Shown here: positions 48,785 to 58,297 of the stretch, one piece after another
Numbering within the stretch: position 1 is the stretch's first letter
Layout of the letters: each line of letters opens with the position of its first letter
Assembly: GCA_937989875.1 (NCBI GenBank)
Contig: CALKBO010000029.1
Location: forward strand, 1-64,000
Direction of reading: 5' to 3'
From: an uncultured Collinsella sp.
Lineage (GTDB): Bacteria > Actinomycetota > Coriobacteriia > Coriobacteriales > Coriobacteriaceae
Length of the DNA: 64,000 bases
Made by a program: the position numbers and the translations under genes
The notes under the pieces: model-generated
The model's input: the letters and a program-made list of their open reading frames with translations, nothing else
The model's database searches: none
What the model was told of the DNA's origin: nothing

Positions 48785-51700
48785 GTGTATCTCAAGTCCC
48801 TCACGCTCAAAGGGTTCAAGTCGTTTGCCGACCGCGCCCATATGACGTTTGAGCCGGGCCTGACCGTCATCGTCGGTCCCAACGGCTCGGGAAAATCGAA
48901 CATCTCCGACTCAATTCTGTGGGTCCTGGGCGAGCAGAGCGCCAAGCAGCTGCGCGGCCAGGCCATGGAGGACGTCATCTTCTCGGGCTCGTCAGCGCGC
49001 AAGCCGGTGGGTGTCGCCGAGGTCACGCTGGTGCTCGATAACTCGGACCATATGCTGCCCGTCGATTTTGACGAAGTCGCCATCACCCGTCGCATGTATC
49101 GCTCGGGCGAAAGCGAGTACCTCATCAACTCGAGTCCGTGCCGCCTGATGGACATTCAGGACATCCTGCACGATTCGGGCCTGGGCAAGGATACGCATTC
49201 CATCATCAGCCAGGGCAAGCTCGACGCCATTTTGCAGAGCCGCCCCGAGGAGCGCCGCGCCCTCATCGAGGAGGCCGCCGGCATCTCCAAGCACAAGCGC
49301 CGCAAGGAGCGTGCGCTCAAAAAGATTAAGTCGATGGACGAGCACCTGACGCGTGCCCGCGACATCAATAAGGAAATCGCCCGTCAGCTGCGACCGCTGG
49401 AGCGTCAGGTCGATCGTGCGCGCAAGTACAAAGAGTTGTCCTCGCGCGCGAACGAGCTTACGCAGATGCTGGCCGTCGATGAGCTGCGTTCGCTGCAGTC
49501 GCAGTGGAACGACCTGGAGAGCCGCTCCAAGGAGGGCGCGGCCGAGCTTGAGCTTGCGCAGTACCGCTTGGGCGAAAAGGAGCGCGAGCTCGAGAAGCTC
49601 CAGGTCATGCTCGAGGAAAAGGGCCTGTTTGTGGGCGACCTGGGCGAGCAACGCCGCCATATGCAAGATGTGGTCGGCCGCATTAACTCCGACATGCGCC
49701 TGCTCGAAGAAAAGGGCCACAACATGGTGTCGCGCCTGTCTGACATGCGCGGTCAGATTTCGAGCTCCGAGCATCAGCGTCGTCGCGTGGTCGAGGAGCT
49801 TGAGGACGCGCGTGCGCAGCTTGAGGAAGTGACCGGTGCGCATATGCAGGCCCAGGAGGACGTTGACGCCGCTGGTCCTGCCGCCGCCGAGCTCCACGAG
49901 CGGCGCGTGGCGCTCGACAATCAGATTTCGAAGCTTACGCGCGAACAACGCGATGTGCAGCGCGTAGCCGATAACGCCGCGCTCGAGCTCGCCAAGGTGA
50001 AGGATTCCTTGAGCAATGCCGAGGTCGAGGACAACATGTATGCCTCGCGCCTGGAGCAGATCGATGAACAGCTCGAGGAGGTCACGGCCTCGCTCGAGAG
50101 CCGTCGCGACCGCGCCGAGGAGCTTGAGGGCGCTCTTGAGGAAGCGCGCCAGGCCCAGGCCGATGCGCGTGAGGCCACCGAGGTCGCCCGTGCAGCCCTG
50201 AAGGACTTGCGTAATCGTGAGAGTGAGGCGCGCAACAAGCTGTCCGAGGTGCGCTCGGAGCTTGCCAGCCAAAAGAAACTCGATGCCCGCATGGCCGACA
50301 GCTCGCCGCTCGTGAGCCGTCTGGTGGGTGCGCTGGGCGATGATGTTTCGGGCCGCCTGGGTGACGTGCTCGAAGCCCCGCGCGAGCTTGAGGGCCTGGT
50401 TGAGCAATTGCTCGCCGGCGATATCGATGCGCTGCTGTTTGATGACGCCGCCACGCTTGAGCGTGCCGGTCGTGCGGCTCTGGACCAAAAGAAGGCCTCG
50501 GGCGAGGCACTGCTGGTGGCGCGCGGCGTGAGCGGCTCTACCGCCGCTGAGGGCGCTGCCGGTACCCGCCTGGTTGATCGTCTGTCCGTGCGCGCAGGCT
50601 ACGGACCCGTCGTCGAGGCGCTGCTCGGCGGCTATTACGTAGTGGACGATCTTTCTGCCGCGCTGTCGGCGCCGGTCGTTGACGGCGTGACTTACGTGAC
50701 CCCCGATGGCGCCCGCGTCGCCTGCGGCGGCCTGGTGCGTGTGGGCCTCGATGCCGGCGAGGCGTCGGGTGCTCTGGAGCGTAAGCGTCGCATTCGCGAG
50801 CTGGAGGGGCTTGAGCCCGATTTGTCCGCTGTGTTTGAGCATGTGTCGGATCAGGTCGTCGAGGCCAATGCGGCCGTTGAGGAAGCGCGTGCCGCTGAGG
50901 GCGATGCCGCCGGTGAGATTGCCCGCCTTGAGGGCGAGCGCCGCTCCCTGTTGTCCGAGATCGGCCGTCTGGAGCAAAGCGCCAACAATGCCGAGGTCGA
51001 GCGCGTGCGTATCTCCAAGCGCCGTGAGCAGGCTGCCGAGGCCGTTCGCGCCGCGCGCCCGCGCGTGGACGAGCTCACCCGTTCGCGTGACGAGGCCCGT
51101 GCGCAGGCAAGCGATCTGGGCTTGCAGATTGCCGAGGCCAACGACGAACTCGACCGCGTTCGCCGTGACGATTCCGAGGCTGCCGGCAAGCTCGCCGACG
51201 CCAAGGTTCGCCTAGCCCAGACGAGTGAACGCCTGCGTTCGCTGAAGGGCCGCGTGCCCGACCTGGAGCATCGTCTTGAGGGCATCGACCGTCGTATCCG
51301 CGGAACACGCCAGGCCTCGCGCTCGCTCGAGCTGCTGCGCCTGCGCGTCGATCCCATGCACGAACGCTATTCTGCCCTGTTGGAACGCGCGTCGGATTGG
51401 GCAGCGCGCCTGCGTGACCAGGCCTCTCTGGAGGAGGCGGACTCCGCTTCGCTCAAGAAGACCATCGAGGATGCCAAGGCAGAGGTTGCCCGCGCTAAGG
51501 AGCGAGTCGATACCGCCTCTGCCACGCAAAACGAGTTCAAGGTCGCACGCGGCAAGCTCGAGGTGCAGGTGGAGGCGGCCATCAAGGCCATCACCGCCGA
51601 TGGCACCACGGTACTCGAGGAAGCGCTCATGCTTCCCGCGCCCACCGACCGCGACGCCGCCGAGCGCGAGCTCAACCAGCTTGTGCGCCAGATCAACAAC

Positions 51701-52321
51701 CTTGGTCCCGTTAACCAAGTTGCCATGGAGGAGTACGAGCAGCTCAAGCGCCGCGCCGACTACATCGAGGAGCAGCTGGCCGATCTGGAGAGCGCGCGCA
51801 AGGCGCTCACCAAGATCACGGTGGCCATTGATCGCAAGATGCGGAAGGCCTTCCTGGTGACGTTTGAGAAGGTCGACGCGAACTTCCGCGAGATCTTCGC
51901 CATGCTGTTCCCGGGTGGACAGGCGCATCTGGAGATGACCGACCCCGAGCACCCGGCTGATACGGGTATCGAGGTCGTGGCGCAGCCGCGCGGCAAGCGC
52001 ATCACCAAGATGATGCTCATGTCGGGTGGCGAGAAGAGCCTGACGGCGCTCGCCCTGCTCTTTGCCGTGTACCGCACGCGTACGGTGCCGTTCTATGTGC
52101 TGGACGAGGTCGAGGCGGCGCTCGACGACGCCAACTTGTCCAAGCTCATCGGCGCCCTTGATGTACTGCGTTCCGATACGCAGCTCTTGGTCATTTCGCA
52201 TCAGCGCCGTACTATGGAGGACGCTGACGTCCTCTATGGCGTCTCGATGCAAGCCGACGGCGTCAGTCGCGTCGTCTCGCAAAAACTCGATCGCGAAACC
52301 GGAAAGGTCGTGAATGCATAA
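48785..52321 (+). CDS. smc: Chromosome segregation protein SMC
   Basis: This 1178-residue condensin ATPase has Walker A VGPNGSGKSNISDSI (31-38 core) and two long coiled coils (~165-500 and ~660-1000) flanking the hinge (~510-650: GDDVSGRLGDVLEAP; YGPVVEALLGGYYVVDD). Its C-terminal head has signature LMSGGEKSLTALALLFA and Walker B PFYVLDEVEAALDDAN. GTG 48785 follows GCGAGGA. It ends in TAATG with ftsY. Confidence 0.96.
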   Translation: MYLKSLTLKGFKSFADRAHMTFEPGLTVIVGPNGSGKSNISDSILWVLGEQSAKQLRGQAMEDVIFSGSSARKPVGVAEVTLVLDNSDHMLPVDFDEVAITRRMYRSGESEYLINSSPCRLMDIQDILHDSGLGKDTHSIISQGKLDAILQSRPEERRALIEEAAGISKHKRRKERALKKIKSMDEHLTRARDINKEIARQLRPLERQVDRARKYKELSSRANELTQMLAVDELRSLQSQWNDLESRSKEGAAELELAQYRLGEKERELEKLQVMLEEKGLFVGDLGEQRRHMQDVVGRINSDMRLLEEKGHNMVSRLSDMRGQISSSEHQRRRVVEELEDARAQLEEVTGAHMQAQEDVDAAGPAAAELHERRVALDNQISKLTREQRDVQRVADNAALELAKVKDSLSNAEVEDNMYASRLEQIDEQLEEVTASLESRRDRAEELEGALEEARQAQADAREATEVARAALKDLRNRESEARNKLSEVRSELASQKKLDARMADSSPLVSRLVGALGDDVSGRLGDVLEAPRELEGLVEQLLAGDIDALLFDDAATLERAGRAALDQKKASGEALLVARGVSGSTAAEGAAGTRLVDRLSVRAGYGPVVEALLGGYYVVDDLSAALSAPVVDGVTYVTPDGARVACGGLVRVGLDAGEASGALERKRRIRELEGLEPDLSAVFEHVSDQVVEANAAVEEARAAEGDAAGEIARLEGERRSLLSEIGRLEQSANNAEVERVRISKRREQAAEAVRAARPRVDELTRSRDEARAQASDLGLQIAEANDELDRVRRDDSEAAGKLADAKVRLAQTSERLRSLKGRVPDLEHRLEGIDRRIRGTRQASRSLELLRLRVDPMHERYSALLERASDWAARLRDQASLEEADSASLKKTIEDAKAEVARAKERVDTASATQNEFKVARGKLEVQVEAAIKAITADGTTVLEEALMLPAPTDRDAAERELNQLVRQINNLGPVNQVAMEEYEQLKRRADYIEEQLADLESARKALTKITVAIDRKMRKAFLVTFEKVDANFREIFAMLFPGGQAHLEMTDPEHPADTGIEVVAQPRGKRITKMMLMSGGEKSLTALALLFAVYRTRTVPFYVLDEVEAALDDANLSKLIGALDVLRSDTQLLVISHQRRTMEDADVLYGVSMQADGVSRVVSQKLDRETGKVVNA

Positions 52322-53238
52322 TGGGATTCTTTGACGCTCTCTCGCGCGGACTTGAGCGCAGTCGCGAGGCCCTCAACGAGGTCTTTTACTTTGGCGGCGA
52401 GGTCGACGAGGATTTTTGGGAGGACTTGGAGGACACCCTCGTTATGGGTGACATGGGTGCCGAGGTCGCCATTCAGGTCTCCGATGACCTACGCGATGCC
52501 GCGGCCAAGAAGAACCTCAAGACCGCTCCTCAGCTTCGCCGTGCCCTGGCCGAGCAGCTCGAGCAGCACTTTGTGCCCATCGAGCGCGATCCGTTTTCCG
52601 ATACGCCGAGCTGCGTGCTGTTTGTGGGCATTAACGGTGCCGGCAAGACCACGACGGTCGGTAAGATCGCGAGCGCCATGGCCGCCCGCGGCAAGAACGT
52701 CGTGATCGGTTCGGCCGATACCTTCCGTGCTGCCGCTATCGAGCAGCTCGATGTGTGGGGCCAGCGCGCTGGCGTCCCCGTCATCAAGCGCGACCGCGGC
52801 TCCGACCCGGCAAGTGTTTGCTACGACGTGCTCGACGAGGCCGACAAGCGCGGCAGCGACCTGGTGCTTATCGATACCGCCGGCCGTCTGCACACGAGCC
52901 CTGAGCTCATGCGCGAGCTTGCCAAGGTGGTCAATGTGACCCGTAAGCGCGCCGCAAATATGGCCGCCGGTCCCATGCCGGTTTCGGTCGTGCTTGTGAT
53001 CGACGCCGCGACGGGCCAAAACGGTCTGAACCAGGCGCTCGAGTTTAACGAGGCGCTGGGCCTGGACGGTATTATCATGACTAAGCTCGACGGCACGGCT
53101 AAGGGCGGTATCGCCATGGCCGTGGCCGAGAAACTCAAGCTCCCGATCCTGCGCGTGGGCGTGGGCGAGCAGGTCGATGATCTGCAGGAGTTCAATGCCA
53201 AAGATTTCTGCCGCGCCCTAGTGGGCGAGTCCAATTAA
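52321..53238 (+). CDS. ftsY: Signal recognition particle receptor FtsY
   Basis: This 305-residue GTPase has an N domain (SRGLERSREALNEVFYFGGEVDEDFWEDLEDTLVMGDMG) and a G domain with VGINGAGKTTTVGKIA (G1), ADTFRAAAIEQL, IDTAGRLHTSPELMRELAKV (G3) and TKLDGTAKGG (G4). It lacks the long acidic A domain, as in most Gram-positives. It docks SRP-ribosome complexes at the membrane and works with ffh, which starts 11 bases later. Confidence 0.95.
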   Translation: MGFFDALSRGLERSREALNEVFYFGGEVDEDFWEDLEDTLVMGDMGAEVAIQVSDDLRDAAAKKNLKTAPQLRRALAEQLEQHFVPIERDPFSDTPSCVLFVGINGAGKTTTVGKIASAMAARGKNVVIGSADTFRAAAIEQLDVWGQRAGVPVIKRDRGSDPASVCYDVLDEADKRGSDLVLIDTAGRLHTSPELMRELAKVVNVTRKRAANMAAGPMPVSVVLVIDAATGQNGLNQALEFNEALGLDGIIMTKLDGTAKGGIAMAVAEKLKLPILRVGVGEQVDDLQEFNAKDFCRALVGESN

Positions 53239-53248
53239 GGAGTGACTA

Positions 53249-54724
53249 GTGTTTGATTCCCTGAGCGATCGCCTCAACGACACATTTGACCGCCTGCGCG
53301 GCAAGGGCAAGCTGACCGAGGCCGATATCACCTCGGCCATGCGCGATATTCGCATGGCGCTGCTCGAGGCCGACGTCAACTTTAAGGTCGTCAAGGAGTT
53401 CGTCGCCAAGACCAAGGAGCGCTGCATGACCGCCGAGGTTATGGAGTCGCTGTCGCCGGCGCAAAACGTCGTCAAGATTGTGCTCGACGAGCTCACCGAG
53501 ATGCTTGGCTCAACCGAGAGCAAGCTCGTCTTTAGCAACCGCATTCCCAATGTCATCATGCTTGTGGGTCTGCAGGGCTCCGGTAAGACCACGGCTGCCG
53601 TAAAGCTGGCCTACCTGCTCAAGAAGCAGGGCCGCTCGCCGTTGCTCGCCGCGTGCGACGTCTACCGTCCCGCTGCTGCCGACCAGCTGGCCACGCTCGG
53701 TGGCGAGATCGGCGTACCGGTCTTCCGCGGCGACGGTGCGCACCCGGTCGATATCGCCAAGGGCGCCATCCAGGAGGCCGTCGACCACCTGCGCGACGTG
53801 GTCATCGTCGATACCGCCGGACGTCTTCAGATCGATGAGCAGATGATGCAGGAGGCCGTGGACATCAAGAAGGCCGTCAAGCCCGATCAGGTGCTGATGG
53901 TCGTCGATGCCATGACCGGTCAGGATATCGTCAACGTCGTCTCGACCTTCGCCGAGCGCACCGACTTTGACGGCGTGATCATCTCTAAGCTCGACGGCGA
54001 CGCTCGTGGCGGCGGCGCGCTTTCCGTGCGCCAGGTGACCGGCAAGCCCATCAAGTTTGTGAGCATGGGCGAGAAGCCCGATTCGCTGGAGCCGTTCTAC
54101 CCCGATCGTATGGCCAAGCGCATTCTGGGTATGGGCGACGTTGTCGGCATTATCGAGAAGGCCCAAGAGGCGGCCGACGCCGAGCAGCTCGAGGCCGCCG
54201 AGCGCATGCTGCGCGAGGGCTTTACCATGAACGACATGCTCGACCAGATGAAGGCCGTCAAGAAGATGGGCGGCATGAAGGGCATTCTGGGCATGCTCCC
54301 CGGTGGCCAGCGTGCGCTTAACCAGATGGGTGGTAACCTGGACGAAGGTATCTTCGATAAGAACGAGGCCATCATCATGTCGATGACCAAGGAGGAGCGC
54401 CTTCGCCCCTCCATCATCAACGGCCAGCGCCGTGCCCGCATTGCCAAGGGTGCCGGCGTGACCCCCACCGAGGTCAATAGCCTTATGAAGCAGTGGGGCG
54501 AGATGAATAAGATGATGGGCCGCATGCGCACGATGGCCAATCAGGCGCAGGCCGGCGGCAAGAAGGGCAAGAAGGGTAAGAAGGGCAAGAAGATGCGCAT
54601 GCCCAATATTCCCGGTCTGGATGCCATGGGGCTGGGCGGCATGGGCGGCCTGGGAACGGGCGGCCCCAAGTCCGATATGGACCTGCTGCGCCAGATGGAA
54701 GCGCAGATGCGCAACAAGAAGTAA
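53249..54724 (+). CDS. ffh: Signal recognition particle protein Ffh
   Basis: A 491-residue protein. The NG domain has GLQGSGKTTAAVKLA (107-121), DVYRPAAADQL, VDTAGRLQ and SKLDGDARGGGALS. The Met-rich M domain follows (DMLDQMKAVKKMGGMKGILGMLPG; LRPSIINGQRRARIAKGAGV). The tail has a tandem GKK repeat (KKGKKGKKGKK) and a Gly/Met-rich end. GTG 53249 follows AAGGAGTG. It binds 4.5S RNA and signal sequences. Confidence 0.95.
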   Translation: MFDSLSDRLNDTFDRLRGKGKLTEADITSAMRDIRMALLEADVNFKVVKEFVAKTKERCMTAEVMESLSPAQNVVKIVLDELTEMLGSTESKLVFSNRIPNVIMLVGLQGSGKTTAAVKLAYLLKKQGRSPLLAACDVYRPAAADQLATLGGEIGVPVFRGDGAHPVDIAKGAIQEAVDHLRDVVIVDTAGRLQIDEQMMQEAVDIKKAVKPDQVLMVVDAMTGQDIVNVVSTFAERTDFDGVIISKLDGDARGGGALSVRQVTGKPIKFVSMGEKPDSLEPFYPDRMAKRILGMGDVVGIIEKAQEAADAEQLEAAERMLREGFTMNDMLDQMKAVKKMGGMKGILGMLPGGQRALNQMGGNLDEGIFDKNEAIIMSMTKEERLRPSIINGQRRARIAKGAGVTPTEVNSLMKQWGEMNKMMGRMRTMANQAQAGGKKGKKGKKGKKMRMPNIPGLDAMGLGGMGGLGTGGPKSDMDLLRQMEAQMRNKK

Positions 54725-54746
54725 CGACTAGTTGAGTCGTGTATGG

Positions 54747-54782
54747 CGAAGGCCGCCTGGATGGTATTCCAGGCGGCCTTCG
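54747..54782. terminator. Bidirectional stem-loop between ffh and the convergent DUF134 gene
   Basis: Perfect 15-bp arms (54747-54761 and 54768-54782; CGAAGGCCGCCTGGA), loop TGGTAT. Little T follows on either side, but its place between convergent genes suggests a terminator for both. Confidence 0.65.
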
Positions 54783-54840
54783 CCGTTTGTTCGCTGGTTG
54801 TCGCACGCGTGGAAGCGCGTTCTCGACGAGGTGCTTGCCG

Positions 54841-55605
54841 CTAGTGGCAGCCGCAGCCTTCGTGCCCGTCATGGTCGTGGTGACCGTGGCAGCCGCAGGA
54901 CTCGCGCTGCTCGTGGATGTGCTCGTGATCATGTCCATGGCAGTCGCAGGTGGCCTCGCCGTTCTGTGCGAGCGTGCCGGCAATGAGGGCCTCGACGCAG
55001 GCATCGCAGCTGCCCTGGGCGCCCGCATAGACCGTGATGCCGGCTTGGGCAAGCGCGTTGATAGCGCCGCCGCCGATACCGCCGCAAATGAGCGTGTCAA
55101 CGCCACCGTTGGCAAGCAGGCCCGCCAAGGCGCCGTGGCCGGTGCCGCCGGTGCCTACGACCTGCTCGTTGAGCACCTTGCCATCCTGGATGTCGTAGAT
55201 CTTGAACTGCTCGCTGCGGCCAAAGTGCATAAAGATGTTGCCGTTGTCGTACGTCGTTGCCACCCTCATGGTGTCGACCTCCTTTGCTGGCCATGCGGCC
55301 GTTGTCGTGGTGATGGGGGAGTATGCGATATTGCCGCCCTCGATAACGAGCGCCCGTCCGTTGACCAGCGCATCGGCCACCTTGCGATGCGCGCGGCTGC
55401 AGATTGCCGTCACCGTGGCGCGGGCAATGCCCATGTGCTGGGCGACTGCCTCTTGGTTAAGGCCTTCCAAGTCGCACAGGCGCAGCACCTCGAGCTCGTC
55501 GACTGTCATATCGATGGCATCGCCGCTCGCCAGGCCATCGGGGGTAAAACCGCGATATTCGGGGATGATCCCAACGCGGCGCAGTTTTTCGCGTCTTCCA
55601 GCCAT
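54841..55605 (-). CDS. DUF134 HTH regulator fused to a NifX/NifB-type cofactor-binding domain
   Basis: This 254-residue protein has an N-terminal DUF134 region (RREKLRRVGIIPEYRGFTPDG, then MTVDELEVLRLCDLEGLNQEAVAQHMGIARATVTAI, an HTH). After residue ~112 there is a dinitrogenase iron-molybdenum cofactor-type domain (MRVATTYDNGNIFMHFGRSEQFKIYDI to CGGIGGGAINALAQAGITVYAGA). The final ~40 residues are a Cys/His-rich tail (CDCHGHDHEHIHEQ, CGCHGHHDHDGHEGCGCH). The two domains are often separate neighbouring genes. ATG 55605 follows GGAGAG. It probably senses a metal or Fe-S/Mo cofactor and represses through the nearby palindromes. Confidence 0.8.
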   Translation of the reverse strand: MAGRREKLRRVGIIPEYRGFTPDGLASGDAIDMTVDELEVLRLCDLEGLNQEAVAQHMGIARATVTAICSRAHRKVADALVNGRALVIEGGNIAYSPITTTTAAWPAKEVDTMRVATTYDNGNIFMHFGRSEQFKIYDIQDGKVLNEQVVGTGGTGHGALAGLLANGGVDTLICGGIGGGAINALAQAGITVYAGAQGSCDACVEALIAGTLAQNGEATCDCHGHDHEHIHEQRESCGCHGHHDHDGHEGCGCH

Positions 55606-55619
55606 ACACTCTCCAAATC

Positions 55620-55631
55620 TGACATATGTCA
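55620..55631. promoter_or_regulatory. Palindromic operator candidate 1
   Basis: TGACATATGTCA, a perfect 12-bp palindrome 14 bases upstream of the DUF134-NifX start codon. Confidence 0.55.
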
Positions 55632-55672
55632 ACAATAGAATAGCGAACGTGCGGATTTGCGCAAGGAATTTC

Positions 55673-55684
55673 TGGCATATGTCA
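55673..55684. promoter_or_regulatory. Palindromic operator candidate 2
   Basis: TGGCATATGTCA, one change from the site at 55620 and 53 bases away (about five helical turns), in the divergent gap before thyA. Confidence 0.5.
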
Positions 55685-55771
55685 GAAAATGAGGGCTTAT
55701 GTTTGGGCTGTGGGGCCGCGTGCGCCTGGGCTACAATAAATCTCGCTTATAGGCGACTGACAGGAGGGTCA

Positions 55772-56620
55772 ATGAGCAAAGCTGATCAGCAGTTTGTAAC
55801 CATGTGCCGCGATATCTTGGACCATGGCACCACCACCGAGGGCCAAAAGGTCCGTCCGGTGTGGGAGGACGGCACCCCTGCCTATACCATTAAAAACTTT
55901 GGTGTCACGGCGCGCTATGATCTGCGCGAGGAGTTCCCCGCGCTCACCCTGCGTCGTACAGCGCTTAAGTCTGCCATGGACGAGATTCTGTGGATCTATC
56001 AAAAGAAGTCCAATAACGTGCATGATCTCAACAGCCATATCTGGGATGAGTGGGCCGATGAGACCGGTTCCATCGGTAAAGCCTACGGCTATCAGATTGG
56101 TCAGAAGAGCCATTACGCCGAGGGCGACTTCGACCAGATGGACCGTGTGCTGTACGACCTTAAGCACACGCCGTATAGTCGTCGCATTATGACCAATACG
56201 TACGTGTTTAGCGATCTGTCCGAGATGCACCTTTATCCGTGCGCCTATAGCGTGACCTATAACGTGACGCAGCGTCCTCAGGACGACAAGCCGACGCTCA
56301 ACATGATTCTCAACCAGCGCAGCCAGGACATTTTGGCCGCGAACAACTGGAACGTGTGCCAGTACGCCATTTTGCTGATGATGGTCGCGCAGTCGGTCGA
56401 TATGATTCCCGGTGAGCTGCTGCACGTGATCGCCGACGCCCATATCTATGATCGTCATGTCGATATCGTCCGCGAGCTTATCGAGCGTCCGCAGTTTGCG
56501 GCACCCAAGGTAACGCTCAACCCCGATGTGCATGACTTCTATGCGTTTACGACCGATGACCTGATCGTCGAGGGCTACGAGCACGGCCCGCAGGTCAAGA
56601 ACATTCCCATTGCGGTGTAG
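55772..56620 (+). CDS. thyA: Thymidylate synthase ThyA (LYPCA type)
   Basis: This 282-residue enzyme has the active-site cysteine in MHLYPCAYSVTYNV rather than the PCH of E. coli ThyA; this PCA form is known from the Bacillus/phage phi3T branch. Also present are MDEILWIYQKKSNNVHDL, YGYQIGQKS, TPYSRRIMTN (phosphate-binding Arg), LNQRSQDILAANNWNVCQYA and HIYDRHVD. It methylates dUMP using methylene-THF, yielding DHF, which the adjacent DHFR regenerates. ATG 55772 has CAGGAGGG upstream. Confidence 0.92.
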   Translation: MSKADQQFVTMCRDILDHGTTTEGQKVRPVWEDGTPAYTIKNFGVTARYDLREEFPALTLRRTALKSAMDEILWIYQKKSNNVHDLNSHIWDEWADETGSIGKAYGYQIGQKSHYAEGDFDQMDRVLYDLKHTPYSRRIMTNTYVFSDLSEMHLYPCAYSVTYNVTQRPQDDKPTLNMILNQRSQDILAANNWNVCQYAILLMMVAQSVDMIPGELLHVIADAHIYDRHVDIVRELIERPQFAAPKVTLNPDVHDFYAFTTDDLIVEGYEHGPQVKNIPIAV

Positions 56621-56629
56621 GTGGTGCTC

Positions 56630-57148
56630 ATGACGTGTAAGCTATCTGCTATCGTCGCCGTGTGTGACGATTGGGGCATTGGGTGCGAGGGCGACATGGT
56701 GGTGTCCAATCGCGCCGATATGCGCCATTTTGTGGCCTGCACCAAGGGCTGCCCGGTTATCATGGGACGCAAGACGCTGCTGAGTTTTCCCGGCGGGCGT
56801 CCTCTCAAGAACCGCCGCAATATCGTGCTTACGCGCGATATGGGCTTTACCCACGAGGGCGTCGACGTGGTGCATAGCGTTGACGAAGCGCTCTCTGCGG
56901 TTGCCGATGAGCTCGTTGCCTGGGTGATCGGTGGCGGCGATGTCTATCGGCAGTTTTTGCCGTACTGCGTGGAGGCCGAGGTCACTCATGACCACTGCGT
57001 CCACCCCGTGGACACGTACTTTCCCGACTTGGACGTCGATCCCGCGTGGGAGATTGCGCAGCGTAGCGGGGTCGCGACGATTGCCGCCGGTGAGGGTGAC
57101 GAGGGCGTCAATTATGAGTTCGTGACGTATCGTCGCATCGAGGCGTAA
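56630..57148 (+). CDS. dfrA: Dihydrofolate reductase
   Basis: This 172-residue enzyme has LSAIVAVCDDWGIGCEGDMV, VIMGRKTLLSFPGGRPLKNRRNIVLTRD (NADPH site), WVIGGGDVYRQFLPYCVEAEVTH, and the final FVTYRRIEA strand. The acidic substrate residue after the Met20 loop reads ADMRHF. ATG 56630 follows GGTGG; GTGs at 56621/56624 are alternatives. It pairs functionally with thyA, 9 bases upstream. Confidence 0.92.
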   Translation: MTCKLSAIVAVCDDWGIGCEGDMVVSNRADMRHFVACTKGCPVIMGRKTLLSFPGGRPLKNRRNIVLTRDMGFTHEGVDVVHSVDEALSAVADELVAWVIGGGDVYRQFLPYCVEAEVTHDHCVHPVDTYFPDLDVDPAWEIAQRSGVATIAAGEGDEGVNYEFVTYRRIEA

Positions 57149-57257
57149 ATCGTCTGGCGTGAACGGTATCATCGGGTTGATTGAATGCATGGGGCGGCGC
57201 TTAGCGTCGCCTCGTTTGGTATAGATGTGCTGTAAAGAAGGGTGCGGGCTGGCTGCT

Positions 57258-58172
57258 ATGACTGATGCCGTTGAGGTTCTGCGAATTGATTCGCTCGAGG
57301 ACGAGCGGCTCGATGCCTACGTGCGACTGACCGAGCGTGAGCTTCGCTGCGTGCTGGAGCCGCAAAAGGGCATCTTTATTGCGGAGAGCGCCAAGGTCAT
57401 CGAGCGTGCCGTGCGCGCCGGATATGAGCCGGTGAGCTTTCTTCTGGGCGAGCGCTGGCTCGACCAGATGATGCCGCTGTTTGACCAGCTTGTCGTGCGC
57501 GAGGGAGCGGGTCCGGTTCCCGTGTTCGTGGCCTCCATGGAGCTCATGGAGCAGTTGACGGGCTTTAATGTGACGCGCGGCGCGCTGGCGGCGTTCCGTC
57601 GCCCGCGTCAGATTCCGGTTGATGAGTTCTTGGGCGGCGTCGTCGAGGCGGCGGGGGATCGTCCGGTGCGCGTGTGCGTGCTTGAGGGTATTGTTGATCA
57701 CACCAATGTTGGCGCGATTTTCCGCTCGGCTGCCGCATTGAACGTTGACGGTATTTTGGTCAGCCCGACGTGCTGCGACCCGCTGTACCGTCGCTCGGCC
57801 CGCGTGAGCATGGGCACCGTGTTTCAGGTGCCGTGGACGCGCATTGGCAGCGAGGCTCGTGTGTGGCCGCATGATGGTCTGAGCGCGTTGCACGATGCCG
57901 GTTTTTCGTGTGCCGCTATGGCGTTGACGGACGACTCTGTTTCGCTTGATGATCCTGTACTGCAGAAGATTGATCGCCTGGCGATCTTTATGGGTACCGA
58001 GGGTGCCGGCCTGGGAGCCAAGACCATTGAGGGCTGTGACCGCGCCGTGCGCATTCCGATGGCGCACGGGGTCGATTCGCTCAACGTGGCCGCGGCGAGC
58101 GCCGTCGCCTTTTGGCAGCTGTGCCCGCACGTGAGCAATGAGTATCACTATCAGCCGGGTTTGTATCACTAG
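57258..58172 (+). CDS. SpoU/TrmH family RNA 2'-O-methyltransferase
   Basis: This 304-residue protein has an N-terminal substrate-binding domain (KGIFIAESAKVIERAVRAGYEP). The SPOUT knot has motif 1 DHTNVGAIFRSAAALNVDG, motif 2 FMGTEGAGLGAKTI and motif 3 IPMAHGVDSLNVAAASAVAFW. It methylates a ribose in tRNA or 23S rRNA; the target is unknown. ATG 57258 is favoured over 57225, since the first eleven residues there are not family-like. It is monocistronic. Confidence 0.88.
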   Translation: MTDAVEVLRIDSLEDERLDAYVRLTERELRCVLEPQKGIFIAESAKVIERAVRAGYEPVSFLLGERWLDQMMPLFDQLVVREGAGPVPVFVASMELMEQLTGFNVTRGALAAFRRPRQIPVDEFLGGVVEAAGDRPVRVCVLEGIVDHTNVGAIFRSAAALNVDGILVSPTCCDPLYRRSARVSMGTVFQVPWTRIGSEARVWPHDGLSALHDAGFSCAAMALTDDSVSLDDPVLQKIDRLAIFMGTEGAGLGAKTIEGCDRAVRIPMAHGVDSLNVAAASAVAFWQLCPHVSNEYHYQPGLYH

Positions 58173-58297
58173 GCAGATATTTCGCACCGCGCTCTAATTC
58201 GGGGTGTTTCGGTCGCCGCCAGTCGGTGCTAAGCTGGTTTTGGCTTTGGTTTTAAATTGCTGTTTTGTTGTTTGACGTATGCGTGTGGGGAGGGCGT

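Noticed and set aside
48992..50977. 661-codon open frame antisense to smc, and similar long antisense frames (for example 6813-7967, 24834-26651, 30203-32179, 35954-37738, 39682-41979)
   Set aside because: They lie wholly opposite genes with clear family motifs and have the Leu/Ala/Val/His-rich texture expected from reading high-GC3 codons backwards; no own motifs or ribosome-binding sites.
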